A stretch of 10,500 bases of DNA from Clostridiales bacterium (GTDB lineage: Bacteria > Bacillota > Clostridia > Lachnospirales > CAG-274): positions 1,258 to 11,757 of the forward strand of contig JAJQCI010000308.1 in NCBI GenBank assembly GCA_021202835.1, in the 5' to 3' direction. The notes under the pieces were generated by a model. The model was not told the origin of the DNA. It worked only from the letters and a program-made list of their open reading frames with translations, and did not search any database. This document shows positions 1-6,699 of the stretch, in pieces (the stretch's first letter is position 1; each line of letters begins with the position of its first letter). Both the position numbers and the translations under genes were made by a program.

Positions 1-666
1 GCTTTTTCGGCGGCTGAAAATAACGACGATGTTTATGTTGTTATAATCACGGGAGAGGGCAAGGCGTTCGTTGCCGGTGCGGATATTTCTCAGATGAAGG
101 ATTTCAACGCCGTTGAAGGCAAGAAGTTCGGCGTATACGGCAACAGCATCTTCCTTGCTATCGAGAATTCTGTTAAGCCCGTTATCGCAGCCGTAAACGG
201 CTTTGCCTTAGGCGGAGGAAACGAGCTTGCTCTTGCCTGCGATATGAGAATAGCTTCATCGAAAGCTAAATTCGGTCAGCCCGAAGTAGGCTTAGGGATC
301 ACTCCCGGTTTCGGCGGAACACAGAGACTTCCCAGAGTAGTTGGTGCTGCTAAGGCTAAAGAGCTTATTTTAACGGGAAAGGCGATTAAGGCTGACGAGG
401 CTCTTGCTATAGGTCTTGTTAACAAGGTTGTTGAACCCGAAGCCCTTATGGACGAGGCTTTCGCTCTTGCAAATGCAATCTGCGCAAATGCTCAGATAGC
501 AGTCAGACAGTCAAAAGCCTGCATTAACAGAGGTCTTCAGACAGACATGGCTACGGGAGTTGCTTTCGAAGCAGAAGCCTTCGGCCTTTGCTTTGCAACA
601 GAGGACCAAAAGGAAGGCATGACGGCCTTTGTTGAAAAGAGAGACAAGAATTTTAAAAACTGTTGA
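1..666 (+). CDS. crt: 3-hydroxybutyryl-CoA dehydratase (crotonase), 5' end missing
   Basis: Enoyl-CoA hydratase/isomerase family enzyme that dehydrates (S)-3-hydroxybutyryl-CoA to crotonyl-CoA in the cytoplasm. The frame is open from base 1 through the stop TGA at 664-666, giving 221 visible residues. Family members have about 260, so roughly 40 N-terminal residues lie left of the window; the internal ATG at 94 is not the start. Visible hallmarks are the CoA/oxyanion-hole segment AFVAGADISQM (visible residues 22-32), the second oxyanion-hole glycines with a catalytic glutamate in ALGGGNELALACDMRIAS, and the other catalytic glutamate in GQPEVGLGITPGFGGTQRL. Both active-site glutamates of crotonases appear present. 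It is the first visible gene of the butyrate operon and acts between Hbd and Bcd, encoded downstream. Other short-chain enoyl-CoA hydratases share this fold, but the context makes crotonase by far the best call. Confidence 0.95.
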   Translation, partial: AFSAAENNDDVYVVIITGEGKAFVAGADISQMKDFNAVEGKKFGVYGNSIFLAIENSVKPVIAAVNGFALGGGNELALACDMRIASSKAKFGQPEVGLGITPGFGGTQRLPRVVGAAKAKELILTGKAIKADEALAIGLVNKVVEPEALMDEAFALANAICANAQIAVRQSKACINRGLQTDMATGVAFEAEAFGLCFATEDQKEGMTAFVEKRDKNFKNC

Positions 667-676
667 TAAATAATTG

Positions 677-684
677 AAAGGAAG
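677..684 (+). promoter_or_regulatory. Ribosome binding site deciding the ATG start at 695
   Basis: AAAGGAAG lies 10 bases before the ATG at 695. The alternative TTG at 674 would put this purine run inside the coding region and leaves no Shine-Dalgarno match before it (only the A/T-rich end of crt), so ATG 695 is preferred. Confidence 0.6.
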
Positions 685-694
685 CGGCCGGAAA

Positions 695-1018
695 ATGACT
701 AAAGGATGCAAAATTTGGCTTTGGTTTTTGCTTATATGCAACATATTATCCTGCGTTTTATGTCTGACGGAGGTTTCTTCCGCAGGAATATCGTCAGTTT
801 ATTATGTGTTGGCCTGTATGGTTATGATTTACGGCATAGGCCTTCTTCTTTTTAAACAGAATAAGACAGGCTTTTATGTTATTCTTACCATGGTTTGTGT
901 ATCCTTTGTTATCAATGCGGTAAACGGTGTGGATATAATATATGCCCTTGTTTCCGCAGCAATTTCACCGGCTGTTACATACTTTTTCATAAGAAAAAAT
1001 TCAGATGTTATAAAATGA
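695..1018 (+). CDS. Small cysteine-rich four-helix membrane protein of unknown function
   Basis: A 107-residue protein I cannot assign a function. It starts with a short basic stretch (MTKGCK) and has four hydrophobic segments at about residues 7-24, 35-53, 59-77 and 80-98, ending in a basic tail (RKNSDVIK), so it is almost certainly an integral membrane protein. It has six cysteines (5, 15, 20, 23, 41, 68), many for its size, several of them within the predicted helices. The overall pattern (KxxWLWF start, a KTGFY turn before helix 3, an N-x-V-N-G stretch after it) resembles small uncharacterised membrane proteins common in Clostridia; that is my recollection, not a search result. It sits between crt and hbd with no terminator on either side, so it should be co-transcribed. 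Its codon use (more ATA, TTA, TCC and ACG) is less biased than that of the flanking enzymes, suggesting low expression or later insertion. A start at TTG 674 would add seven residues. Confidence 0.75.
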   Translation: MTKGCKIWLWFLLICNILSCVLCLTEVSSAGISSVYYVLACMVMIYGIGLLLFKQNKTGFYVILTMVCVSFVINAVNGVDIIYALVSAAISPAVTYFFIRKNSDVIK

Positions 1019-1045
1019 CTTTAAAAAATTAAGGAGGCAGCAATA

Positions 1046-1891
1046 ATGATTAAAACTGTTTACATTATCGGCGCAGGTCAGATGGGTCTTGACATTGGTC
1101 AGGTTATGGCTAAGGCAGGGCTTCATGTTACTTTCAGAGACTTAAACGACGCTATTTTGGAAGGCGCAAAGGCTAAATTAAACAAGAGCCTTGACAAGCA
1201 GGTTACAAAGGGCAAGATGACAGAAGAGGCTAAGAATGAAGTTCTTTCAAGAATAGTTTTCACAACAGAGCTTCACGAAGCAAGAAACGCAGACCTTGTT
1301 ATCGAAGCTATTGTTGAAAACGTAAAGGTTAAGAAGGATATCTTCGCTTCACTTGAGGATATCTGCCATTTCGATACAATCTTCGCTACAAACACATCTT
1401 CAATTTCAATTACCGAAATCGCAAGCGCTACAAGAAGAGCCGACAAATTTATCGGTATGCACTTCTTCAACCCCGCTACAGTTATGAAGCTTGTTGAGGT
1501 TATCAGAGGCATTAACACATCTGACGAAACATTCAATGAAATCTACGAGCTTGCTAAGACAATCGGCAAGACCCCGGTTGAGGTTAAGGAAGGCCCCGGC
1601 TTTGTAGTAAACAGAATACTTATCCCCATGATTAACGAGGCTGTTATGGTTCTTGAAGAAGGTCTTGCTTTGGCAGAAGACATCGACACAGCTATGAAGC
1701 TCGGCTGCAACCATCCCATGGGACCCCTTGCTTTAGGCGATTTAATCGGTCTTGACACATGCTTACACATTATGGATACATTCTACGCTGAAACATGCGA
1801 CAGCAAGTACCGTGCAGCAAAACTTCTCCGTCAGATGGTAAGAGGCGGAAAGCTCGGAAGAAAAACAGGCGAAGGTTTCTTTAAATATTGA
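1046..1891 (+). CDS. hbd: 3-hydroxybutyryl-CoA dehydrogenase
   Basis: Reduces acetoacetyl-CoA to 3-hydroxybutyryl-CoA with NAD(P)H. The 281-residue length is normal for clostridial Hbd. The N-terminal Rossmann domain carries GAGQMG at 9-14, and the acidic Asp32 at the end of the second strand favours NADH. The catalytic set fits the human HAD spacing: Ser118 in NTSS, His139 in MHFFNP, Glu151 and Asn189 in GFVVNR. The C-terminal domain shows the usual GCNHPMGPLALGDLIGLD (220-237) and ends in GRKTGEGFFKY. The start is ATG 1046, with AAGGAGG at 1031-1037. An oddity is that the segment after the glycine motif reads LDIGQ, where most relatives have small residues such as AGIAQ; Asp16 stands where Gly is common. 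The gene is 27 bases after the membrane-protein gene and 15 before bcd. The assignment is secure from motifs and operon context. Confidence 0.97.
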   Translation: MIKTVYIIGAGQMGLDIGQVMAKAGLHVTFRDLNDAILEGAKAKLNKSLDKQVTKGKMTEEAKNEVLSRIVFTTELHEARNADLVIEAIVENVKVKKDIFASLEDICHFDTIFATNTSSISITEIASATRRADKFIGMHFFNPATVMKLVEVIRGINTSDETFNEIYELAKTIGKTPVEVKEGPGFVVNRILIPMINEAVMVLEEGLALAEDIDTAMKLGCNHPMGPLALGDLIGLDTCLHIMDTFYAETCDSKYRAAKLLRQMVRGGKLGRKTGEGFFKY

Positions 1892-1906
1892 TAGGAGGAC
1901 TTACAA

Positions 1907-3061
1907 ATGGATTTTAGCTTAGACAAAAAGCATCTTCTTGCTCAGCAGCTTTTTAAGAGCTTTGCCGAAGAAGAAGTAAAGCCCCTTGCACAAGAGGTTG
2001 ACGAAACTGAAATATTCCCCAGAGGAACAGTTGAAAAAATGGCAAAAAGCGGTTTTTTGGGAATTCCTGTTCCCAAGGAATACGGCGGACAGGGCTGTGA
2101 CGTTCTTACATATGTTATGTGTGTAGAAGAGCTTTCAAAGGTCTGCGGTACAACAGGCGTTATCGTTTCCGCTCATACATCACTTTGCTGTGACCCTATT
2201 CTTACCTACGGAAACGAAGAACAGAAGCAGAAATATCTTGTTCCCTTAGCTAAAGGCGAAAAGTTAGGTGCTTTTGCTCTTACAGAACCCGGCGCAGGTA
2301 CAGACGCTCAGGGCATGCAGACAAAGGCTGTTCTTGACGGCGACGACTATGTTCTTAACGGAAGCAAAATCTTCATCACAAACGGCAAGGAAGCAGATGT
2401 TTATGTTGTTTTTGCGGTTACAGGAATTTCGACAGACAGGAGAGGCAGAAAGAAGAAAGAAATTTCAGCCTTTATAGTAGAAAAAGGTACTCCCGGTTTT
2501 GACTTCGGAACAAAGGAAAAGAAAATGGGTATCAGAGGTTCTTCAACATATGAGCTTATTTTCACAGACTGCCGTGTTCCCAAGGAAAATCTCTTAGGCG
2601 AAAAGGGCAAGGGCTTTGCTATGGCTATGCATACACTTGACGGCGGCCGTATAGGTATCGCTACACAGGCTTTGGGCATTGCAGAAGGCGCTCTTGAAAG
2701 AACAATCGAATACGTTAAAGAAAGAAAGCAGTTCGGCAGAGCTATAGGCGCTTTCCAGAATACACAGTTCCAGCTTGCAGACATGGCCACAAAGGTTGAG
2801 GCTGCTAAGATGCTTGTTTACAAGGCTGCATATGCTAAGCAGACAAAGGACAGATATTCTGTAGAAGCTGCAATGGCTAAGCTTTGCGCAGCTGAGGTTG
2901 CTATGGAAGTTACAACAAAGTGTGTTCAGCTTCACGGCGGCTACGGCTATACAAGAGAATATGACGTTGAGAGAATGATGAGAGACGCTAAGATTACGGA
3001 AATCTACGAAGGAACCTCAGAGGTTCAGCGTATGGTTATTTCCGGCAGCTTATTGGCATAA
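1907..3061 (+). CDS. bcd: Butyryl-CoA dehydrogenase
   Basis: FAD-dependent short-chain acyl-CoA dehydrogenase that works here in the reducing direction, crotonyl-CoA to butyryl-CoA, with EtfAB encoded by the next two genes. At 384 residues it is full length. Visible motifs are the flavin-contact segment LTEPGAGTDA (125-134), the middle-domain tail FIVEKGTPGFDFG (189-201), RKQFGRAIGAFQ (273-284) in the C-terminal helical domain, QLHGGYGYTRE (341-351) and the catalytic base Glu368 in IYEGTSE. That position is typical of short-chain acyl-CoA dehydrogenases acting on C4 substrates. The start ATG 1907 has AGGAGG eight bases upstream (1893-1898). The 15-base spacing to etfB implies coupled synthesis of the complex. 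A basic stretch (RRGRKKK, 178-184) lies in a surface loop of the middle domain. A branched-chain or glutaryl-CoA dehydrogenase would look similar, but the complete butyrate gene set argues against that. Confidence 0.96.
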   Translation: MDFSLDKKHLLAQQLFKSFAEEEVKPLAQEVDETEIFPRGTVEKMAKSGFLGIPVPKEYGGQGCDVLTYVMCVEELSKVCGTTGVIVSAHTSLCCDPILTYGNEEQKQKYLVPLAKGEKLGAFALTEPGAGTDAQGMQTKAVLDGDDYVLNGSKIFITNGKEADVYVVFAVTGISTDRRGRKKKEISAFIVEKGTPGFDFGTKEKKMGIRGSSTYELIFTDCRVPKENLLGEKGKGFAMAMHTLDGGRIGIATQALGIAEGALERTIEYVKERKQFGRAIGAFQNTQFQLADMATKVEAAKMLVYKAAYAKQTKDRYSVEAAMAKLCAAEVAMEVTTKCVQLHGGYGYTREYDVERMMRDAKITEIYEGTSEVQRMVISGSLLA

Positions 3062-3076
3062 ACAGGGGGTACGAAT

Positions 3077-3859
3077 ATGAAAATTATAGTTTGTATTAAA
3101 CAAGTACCGGATACAAAGGGCGGAGTTAAGTTTAAGCCCGACGGTACACTCGACAGAGGGGCTATGCTCTCTATTATGAACCCTGACGACAAGGCAGGTC
3201 TTGAGGCAGCCTTAAGAGTAAAGGACGAATACGGCGCTGAGGTTACAGTGCTTTCAATGGGTCTTCCCAAGGCAGAGGACGTTTTAAGAGAAGCTCTCGC
3301 TATGGGCGCAGACAAGGCAGTTCTTGTTACCGACAGAGTTTTAGGCGGTGCCGACACATGGGCAACATCTACAACTATTGCCGGAGCAATCAGAAGTCTT
3401 GATTATGACCTTATTATTACAGGCCGTCAGGCAATCGACGGTGACACGGCTCAGGTTGGCCCCCAGATTTCAGAACATTTGGGAATCCCCGTTATTTCTT
3501 ATGCTCAGAACATTAAGATTGACGGCGACAGCGTTATCGTTGAAAGACAGTTCGATGACAGATATCATGTTTTAAAGGCAAAGATGCCCTGTCTTATAAC
3601 AGCTCTTTCAGAGCTTAACAAGCCCCGTTATATGACTCCCGGCGGAATTTTTGATGCTTATGAAGCAGAAATCAAGGTTATGGGCAGAGCCGACCTTATA
3701 GATGTAGACGATTCAAACATAGGCTTAAACGGTTCTCCCACAAAGATCGCCAAGGCTTCCGACAAGGTTCGTAAGGGCGCAGGCGAGGTAGTTAATCTTG
3801 ACACAGAAGAATCTGTTAAGTACATTATAGGCAAGCTTACCGAAAAGCATATAATTTAA
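3077..3859 (+). CDS. etfB: Electron transfer flavoprotein beta subunit
   Basis: Small subunit of the Etf heterodimer that passes electrons from NADH to Bcd. In clostridial Bcd-EtfAB complexes this subunit carries the bifurcating FAD, which splits the NADH electron pair between crotonyl-CoA and ferredoxin or flavodoxin. The 260-residue sequence begins MKIIVCIKQVPDT, the family start, and has the nucleotide-binding hallmark GRQAIDGDTAQVGPQ (116-130) and the conserved ELNKPRYMTPGG (179-190). The ATG at 3077 is preceded by AGGGGG (3064-3069), a slightly irregular but usable ribosome binding site. The gene lies 15 bases after bcd and 16 before the ATG of etfA. Electron bifurcation is inferred from the pairing with bcd in a butyrate operon of an anaerobe; the sequence alone does not prove it. 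Confidence 0.95.
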   Translation: MKIIVCIKQVPDTKGGVKFKPDGTLDRGAMLSIMNPDDKAGLEAALRVKDEYGAEVTVLSMGLPKAEDVLREALAMGADKAVLVTDRVLGGADTWATSTTIAGAIRSLDYDLIITGRQAIDGDTAQVGPQISEHLGIPVISYAQNIKIDGDSVIVERQFDDRYHVLKAKMPCLITALSELNKPRYMTPGGIFDAYEAEIKVMGRADLIDVDDSNIGLNGSPTKIAKASDKVRKGAGEVVNLDTEESVKYIIGKLTEKHII

Positions 3860-3860
3860 T

Positions 3861-3869
3861 AAGGCGGTG
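3861..3869 (+). promoter_or_regulatory. Ribosome binding site deciding the etfA start
   Basis: AAGGCGGTG lies six bases before ATG 3876. A GTG start at 3867 would use bases from this very motif and leave no Shine-Dalgarno sequence before it, so ATG 3876 is chosen, giving the family-like start MALEDYKG. Confidence 0.65.
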
Positions 3870-3875
3870 AATAAA

Positions 3876-4889
3876 ATGGCATTGGAAGATTATAAGGGTG
3901 TATTTATTTACGCTCAACAGGTTGATAATAAAGTTGACAATATTGCTTATGAATTAATAGGCAAAGGCAAGGAGCTTGCAGGCGTTTTAGGCACTGACGT
4001 TACAGCTGTTTTGGTAGGCTGCGGCGTTAAGGATTTGGCCGACGATCTTGCCGAATACGGCGCTGACAGGGTTATCGTTGTTGACGACCCCGAACTTAAG
4101 GAATACAGAACAGAGCCTTATACACACGCCGTTGCTTCTGTTATTAAAGAATTTAAGCCCGAAATCATGCTTGTAGGCGCTACGGCTATAGGCAGAGATT
4201 TAGGCCCCAGAGTTTCAGCGAGAGTGGCTACAGGCCTTACAGCTGACTGTACATTCCTTGAAATAGGCGATTTCAGAGGAAAGGCTAACCAGCTTCTTAT
4301 GACAAGACCCGCTTTCGGCGGAAACACAATAGCTACTATTGCATGCCCCGACAACAGACCCCAGATGGCTACTGTTCGCCCCGGCGTTATGCAGAAGCTA
4401 GAAAGAGAACCCGGCAGAAAAGCCGAAGTTGTTGAATATACAGATATTGAATTCATTCCCGACAACAAGTATGTTGAAATTCTTGACATAGTTAAAGAGG
4501 TTTCAAACGCAGCCGACATTATGGACGCTAAGATTCTTGTTTCAGGCGGAAGAGGAATGGGCAGCCCCGAAAACTTCAAGATGCTTGAAGAATTAGCCGA
4601 CGCTTTAGGCGGTATGGTAAGCTGTTCACGTGCCGTTGTTGACGCAGGCTGGATGCCCAAGGCTATGCAGGTTGGTCAGACAGGCAAAACAGTAAGACCC
4701 AATCTTTACATTGCCTGCGGTATTTCAGGCGCTATTCAGCACCTTGCAGGTATGGAAGAATCAGACGTTATTATAGCCATAAACAAAGATGAAACAGCTC
4801 CCATATTTGACGTAGCAGACTACGGCATTGTAGGAGATGCTAAGAAAATCGTTCCCAAGTTAACAGAAGCAATTAAGAACGCTAAATAA
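3876..4889 (+). CDS. etfA: Electron transfer flavoprotein alpha subunit
   Basis: Large Etf subunit, 337 residues from ATG 3876. It forms the heterodimer with EtfB and holds the electron-shuttling FAD in its C-terminal domain, which docks on Bcd. The N-terminal domain starts LEDYKGVFIYAQQ. The C-terminal FAD domain shows SGGRGMG (223-229), SRAVVDAGW (251-259), QVGQTGKTVRP (265-275), CGISGAIQH (281-289) and NKDETAPIFD (303-312), all standard for the family and intact. There is no N-terminal ferredoxin-like extension, unlike the longer EtfA proteins linked to lactate or caffeyl-CoA systems, so the electron acceptor must be a separate protein. The gene lies 16 bases after etfB and 13 before thl. 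The assignment is secure; a role in bifurcation is inferred from context. Confidence 0.95.
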   Translation: MALEDYKGVFIYAQQVDNKVDNIAYELIGKGKELAGVLGTDVTAVLVGCGVKDLADDLAEYGADRVIVVDDPELKEYRTEPYTHAVASVIKEFKPEIMLVGATAIGRDLGPRVSARVATGLTADCTFLEIGDFRGKANQLLMTRPAFGGNTIATIACPDNRPQMATVRPGVMQKLEREPGRKAEVVEYTDIEFIPDNKYVEILDIVKEVSNAADIMDAKILVSGGRGMGSPENFKMLEELADALGGMVSCSRAVVDAGWMPKAMQVGQTGKTVRPNLYIACGISGAIQHLAGMEESDVIIAINKDETAPIFDVADYGIVGDAKKIVPKLTEAIKNAK

Positions 4890-4902
4890 GGAGGTTCATA
4901 CA

Positions 4903-6084
4903 ATGAAGGATTTATATATTGTAAACTGCTGCAGAACTGCAATCGGTACTTTCGGCGGCTCATTAAGCAAGACACCTGCTGCAAAGATGGGTTCAATCGT
5001 TATTAAAGAAGCTCTTAACAGAGCAGGCGTTAAGCCCGAGTGGGTTGACGAAGTATATTTCGGTTGTATTCTTACAGCTGCTTTAGGTCAGAACCCTGCA
5101 AGACAGGCGTCCTTAGGCGCAGGTCTTTCAATCGAAGTTCCTGCCACAACAATCGGTATGGTTTGCGGCTCAGGTATGAAGGCTGTTGTTGAAGGCGCAA
5201 GAACAATCCTTGCAGGCGACGCAGAAATCGTTGTTACAGGCGGTATGGAAAACATGTCAGCTGCTCCCTACGCTGTTCCCACAGCTCGTTACGGCGCAAG
5301 AATGTTCAACACAAACATGATAGACACAATGGTTAACGACGGTCTTTGGGACGTTTTCAATAACTATCACATGGGTATCACAGCCGAAAATGTAGCTGAG
5401 CAGTGGGGAATCACAAGAGAAGAGCTTGACGAATTTGCTCTTGCTTCACAGGAAAAGGCTGCCGCTGCTATTAGCTCAGGCAGATTTGAAGACGAAATCG
5501 TTCCCGTTCCCGTAAAGGTTAAGAAGGAAACAGTTGATTTCAAGGTTGACGAACATCCCAGATCAACCTCTATGGAAAAGCTTGCTAAGCTCCGTCCTGC
5601 TTTCAAGCCCGACGGCGGCAAGGTAACAGCCGGCAACGCTTCCGGTATCAATGACGGTGCTGCTGCTATAATTCTTGCTTCAGGCGAAGCTGTTGAAAAA
5701 TACAGCCTTAAGCCTATGGCTAAGCTTATCGGCTGGGGCCAGGCAGGCGTAGATCCTTCAATCATGGGTGTAGGCCCTGTAGGCGCTTCAAAGAATGCTC
5801 TTAAGAAGGCTAACCTTACAGTTGACGATATGGATCTTATCGAAGCTAACGAGGCTTTCGCTGCTCAGTCAATCGCTGTTGCAAGAGAGCTTAAGTTCGA
5901 TATGTCTAAGGTTAACGTAAACGGCGGCGCTATCGCTTTAGGCCACCCCGTTGGAGCTTCAGGCGCTAGAATCATCGTTACTCTTCTTCACGAAATGCTT
6001 AAGAGAGAAGACGCTAAGAAGGGTCTTGCTACACTTTGCATCGGCGGCGGTATGGGTATCGCAACCGTTTTCGAAAAGTGCTGA
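4903..6084 (+). CDS. thl: Acetyl-CoA acetyltransferase (thiolase)
   Basis: Condenses two acetyl-CoA to acetoacetyl-CoA, the first step towards butyrate. The 393-residue length is normal. The acyl-accepting nucleophile is Cys88 in GMVCGSGMKA, the catalytic His348 is in GGAIALGHPVGASGAR, and the proton-donor Cys379 is in LCIGGGMG; NEAFAAQ (316-322) is the usual thiolase NEAF motif. The start ATG 4903 has AAGGAGG at 4888-4894. The gene is last in the operon although its enzyme acts first, whereas in several butyrate producers thl leads the cluster or lies elsewhere. The Cys88/Cys379 pair matches the two cysteines reported to form a redox-sensitive disulfide in Clostridium acetobutylicum thiolase. 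A degradative thiolase would have the same motifs, but the neighbours make a biosynthetic role much more likely. Confidence 0.95.
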   Translation: MKDLYIVNCCRTAIGTFGGSLSKTPAAKMGSIVIKEALNRAGVKPEWVDEVYFGCILTAALGQNPARQASLGAGLSIEVPATTIGMVCGSGMKAVVEGARTILAGDAEIVVTGGMENMSAAPYAVPTARYGARMFNTNMIDTMVNDGLWDVFNNYHMGITAENVAEQWGITREELDEFALASQEKAAAAISSGRFEDEIVPVPVKVKKETVDFKVDEHPRSTSMEKLAKLRPAFKPDGGKVTAGNASGINDGAAAIILASGEAVEKYSLKPMAKLIGWGQAGVDPSIMGVGPVGASKNALKKANLTVDDMDLIEANEAFAAQSIAVARELKFDMSKVNVNGGAIALGHPVGASGARIIVTLLHEMLKREDAKKGLATLCIGGGMGIATVFEKC

Positions 6085-6114
6085 TATAAAATTAAAAAGT
6101 AAAGCTTAATATAA

Positions 6115-6158
6115 AAACTCCCTGTTCATACACTTTCCTGTGTCTGTTCAGGGGGTTT
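6115..6158 (+). terminator. Hairpin terminator after thl, short T tract
   Basis: The arm AAACTCCCTG (6115-6124) pairs with CAGGGGGTTT (6149-6158) including one T-G pair. After a T/T internal mismatch of two bases, an inner stem (6127-6133 with 6140-6146, one mismatch) closes a six-base loop TTTCCT. The plus-strand T run after it is only three bases before GCTCT, so termination may be partial; on the minus strand the run is TTTTT. It ends the butyrate operon 31 bases after the thl stop codon and lies just before the flavodoxin ribosome binding site. Confidence 0.7.
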
Positions 6159-6179
6159 GCTCTATGAGGAGGCTATAAT

Positions 6180-6623
6180 ATGAAAACGGCAATAATTTAT
6201 TATTCCAAACACCACGGAAACACTAAAAAGCTTTTGGATGCTGTTAAGGCCTGCGGAGAAGTAACTCTTATAGAAGCATCAGCCGGAAAAAGCGTCGACC
6301 TTGAGGGCTATGGCCTTATAGGCTTTGCCTCGGGCATTTATTTCGGAAAATATCACAAATCCGTTATAGAATTTGCAAAAAACAATCTGCCTGAAAATAA
6401 AAATGTTTTCTTTATGCATACAGGAGGTCTGCCCGGTGAAAAAAACAATTCCTCTGTTAAAGCGATAACCGACAGCAAGGGCTGTAAATGCTTGGGAACC
6501 TATTTCTGCAGGGGCTATAATACCTACGGCCCCTTCAAGCTTGTAGGCGGCATAGCCAAGGGCCATCCCAACAAAGCCGACATCGACGGAGCTGTTTCCT
6601 TTTTCAAAAAAATACAAAATTGA
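6180..6623 (+). CDS. Flavodoxin-like protein
   Basis: A 147-residue cytoplasmic protein of the flavodoxin fold, expected to bind FMN. The N-terminus MKTAIIYYSKHHGNTKKL holds a strand followed by the phosphate-binding loop (Ser9, Gly13, Asn14, Thr15). A second conserved block, GFASGIYFGKYH (48-59), follows, and the C-terminal part carries FCRGYNTYGPFK and GGIAKGHPN, which I associate with a clostridial group of short flavodoxins. Cysteines 102, 104 and 110 cluster near where the flavin ring should sit; no CxxC-type metal site is evident. Its start ATG 6180 has GAGGAGG at 6166-6172. It follows thl by 95 bases with a hairpin between and no obvious separate promoter, so it may be expressed by read-through. 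A role as electron acceptor of the Bcd-EtfAB complex is possible but not shown. It could instead be a general flavodoxin or a flavodoxin-like oxidoreductase. Confidence 0.8.
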   Translation: MKTAIIYYSKHHGNTKKLLDAVKACGEVTLIEASAGKSVDLEGYGLIGFASGIYFGKYHKSVIEFAKNNLPENKNVFFMHTGGLPGEKNNSSVKAITDSKGCKCLGTYFCRGYNTYGPFKLVGGIAKGHPNKADIDGAVSFFKKIQN

Positions 6624-6638
6624 CTTAAGCTTAAATAA

Positions 6639-6699
6639 GTTAAAATAATAATCAGTTTAACAGCATAATGTCGTGATTTATATTTTTAACAAGTTAAAA
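6639..6699. repeat. Small GTTAAAA / TTTTAAC repeats between convergent genes
   Basis: GTTAAA (6639-6644) is inverted against TTTAAC (6656-6661), and TTTTAAC (6684-6690) is inverted against GTTAAAA (6693-6699) with a two-base gap. They are A/T-rich and short and lie beside the main hairpin. They may simply reflect low-complexity terminator DNA. Confidence 0.3.

Larger units (their letters stand above)
1..6158 (+). other. Butyryl-CoA synthesis operon (crt-orf-hbd-bcd-etfB-etfA-thl)
   Basis: Seven same-strand genes follow one another with gaps of 28, 27, 15, 15, 16 and 13 bases and no intervening hairpin, which supports one transcript. The promoter must lie left of the window because crt is already open at base 1. 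The enzymes cover every step from two acetyl-CoA to butyryl-CoA. The six enzyme genes share a strongly restricted codon choice (CCC for Pro, CTT for Leu, ACA for Thr, GCT/GCA for Ala), as expected of highly expressed fermentation genes; the small membrane gene does not follow it closely. The right boundary is placed at the hairpin after thl, but some transcripts may continue into the flavodoxin gene. Confidence 0.88.

Noticed and set aside
94..96. ATG at 94 as start of crotonase
   Set aside because: The reading frame continues in both sequence and family similarity back to base 1, including the oxyanion-hole segment, so the gene is cut by the window edge.
2401..2935. Two overlapping minus-strand open frames inside bcd
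   Set aside because: They are antisense to conserved Bcd sequence, overlap each other in different frames and look like codon-bias shadows.
4118..4660. 180-codon open frame on the minus strand inside etfA
   Set aside because: It lies wholly antisense to a gene with intact family motifs, has no ribosome binding site and no recognisable domain. The restricted codon choice of etfA removes stop codons from the opposite strand.
5367..5765. 132-codon minus-strand open frame inside thl
   Set aside because: It is a serine- and alanine-rich shadow of the thiolase codons, with no start signal.
6279..6617. 112-codon minus-strand frame opposite the flavodoxin gene
   Set aside because: The plus-strand frame has a strong ribosome binding site and flavodoxin motifs; the minus frame has neither.
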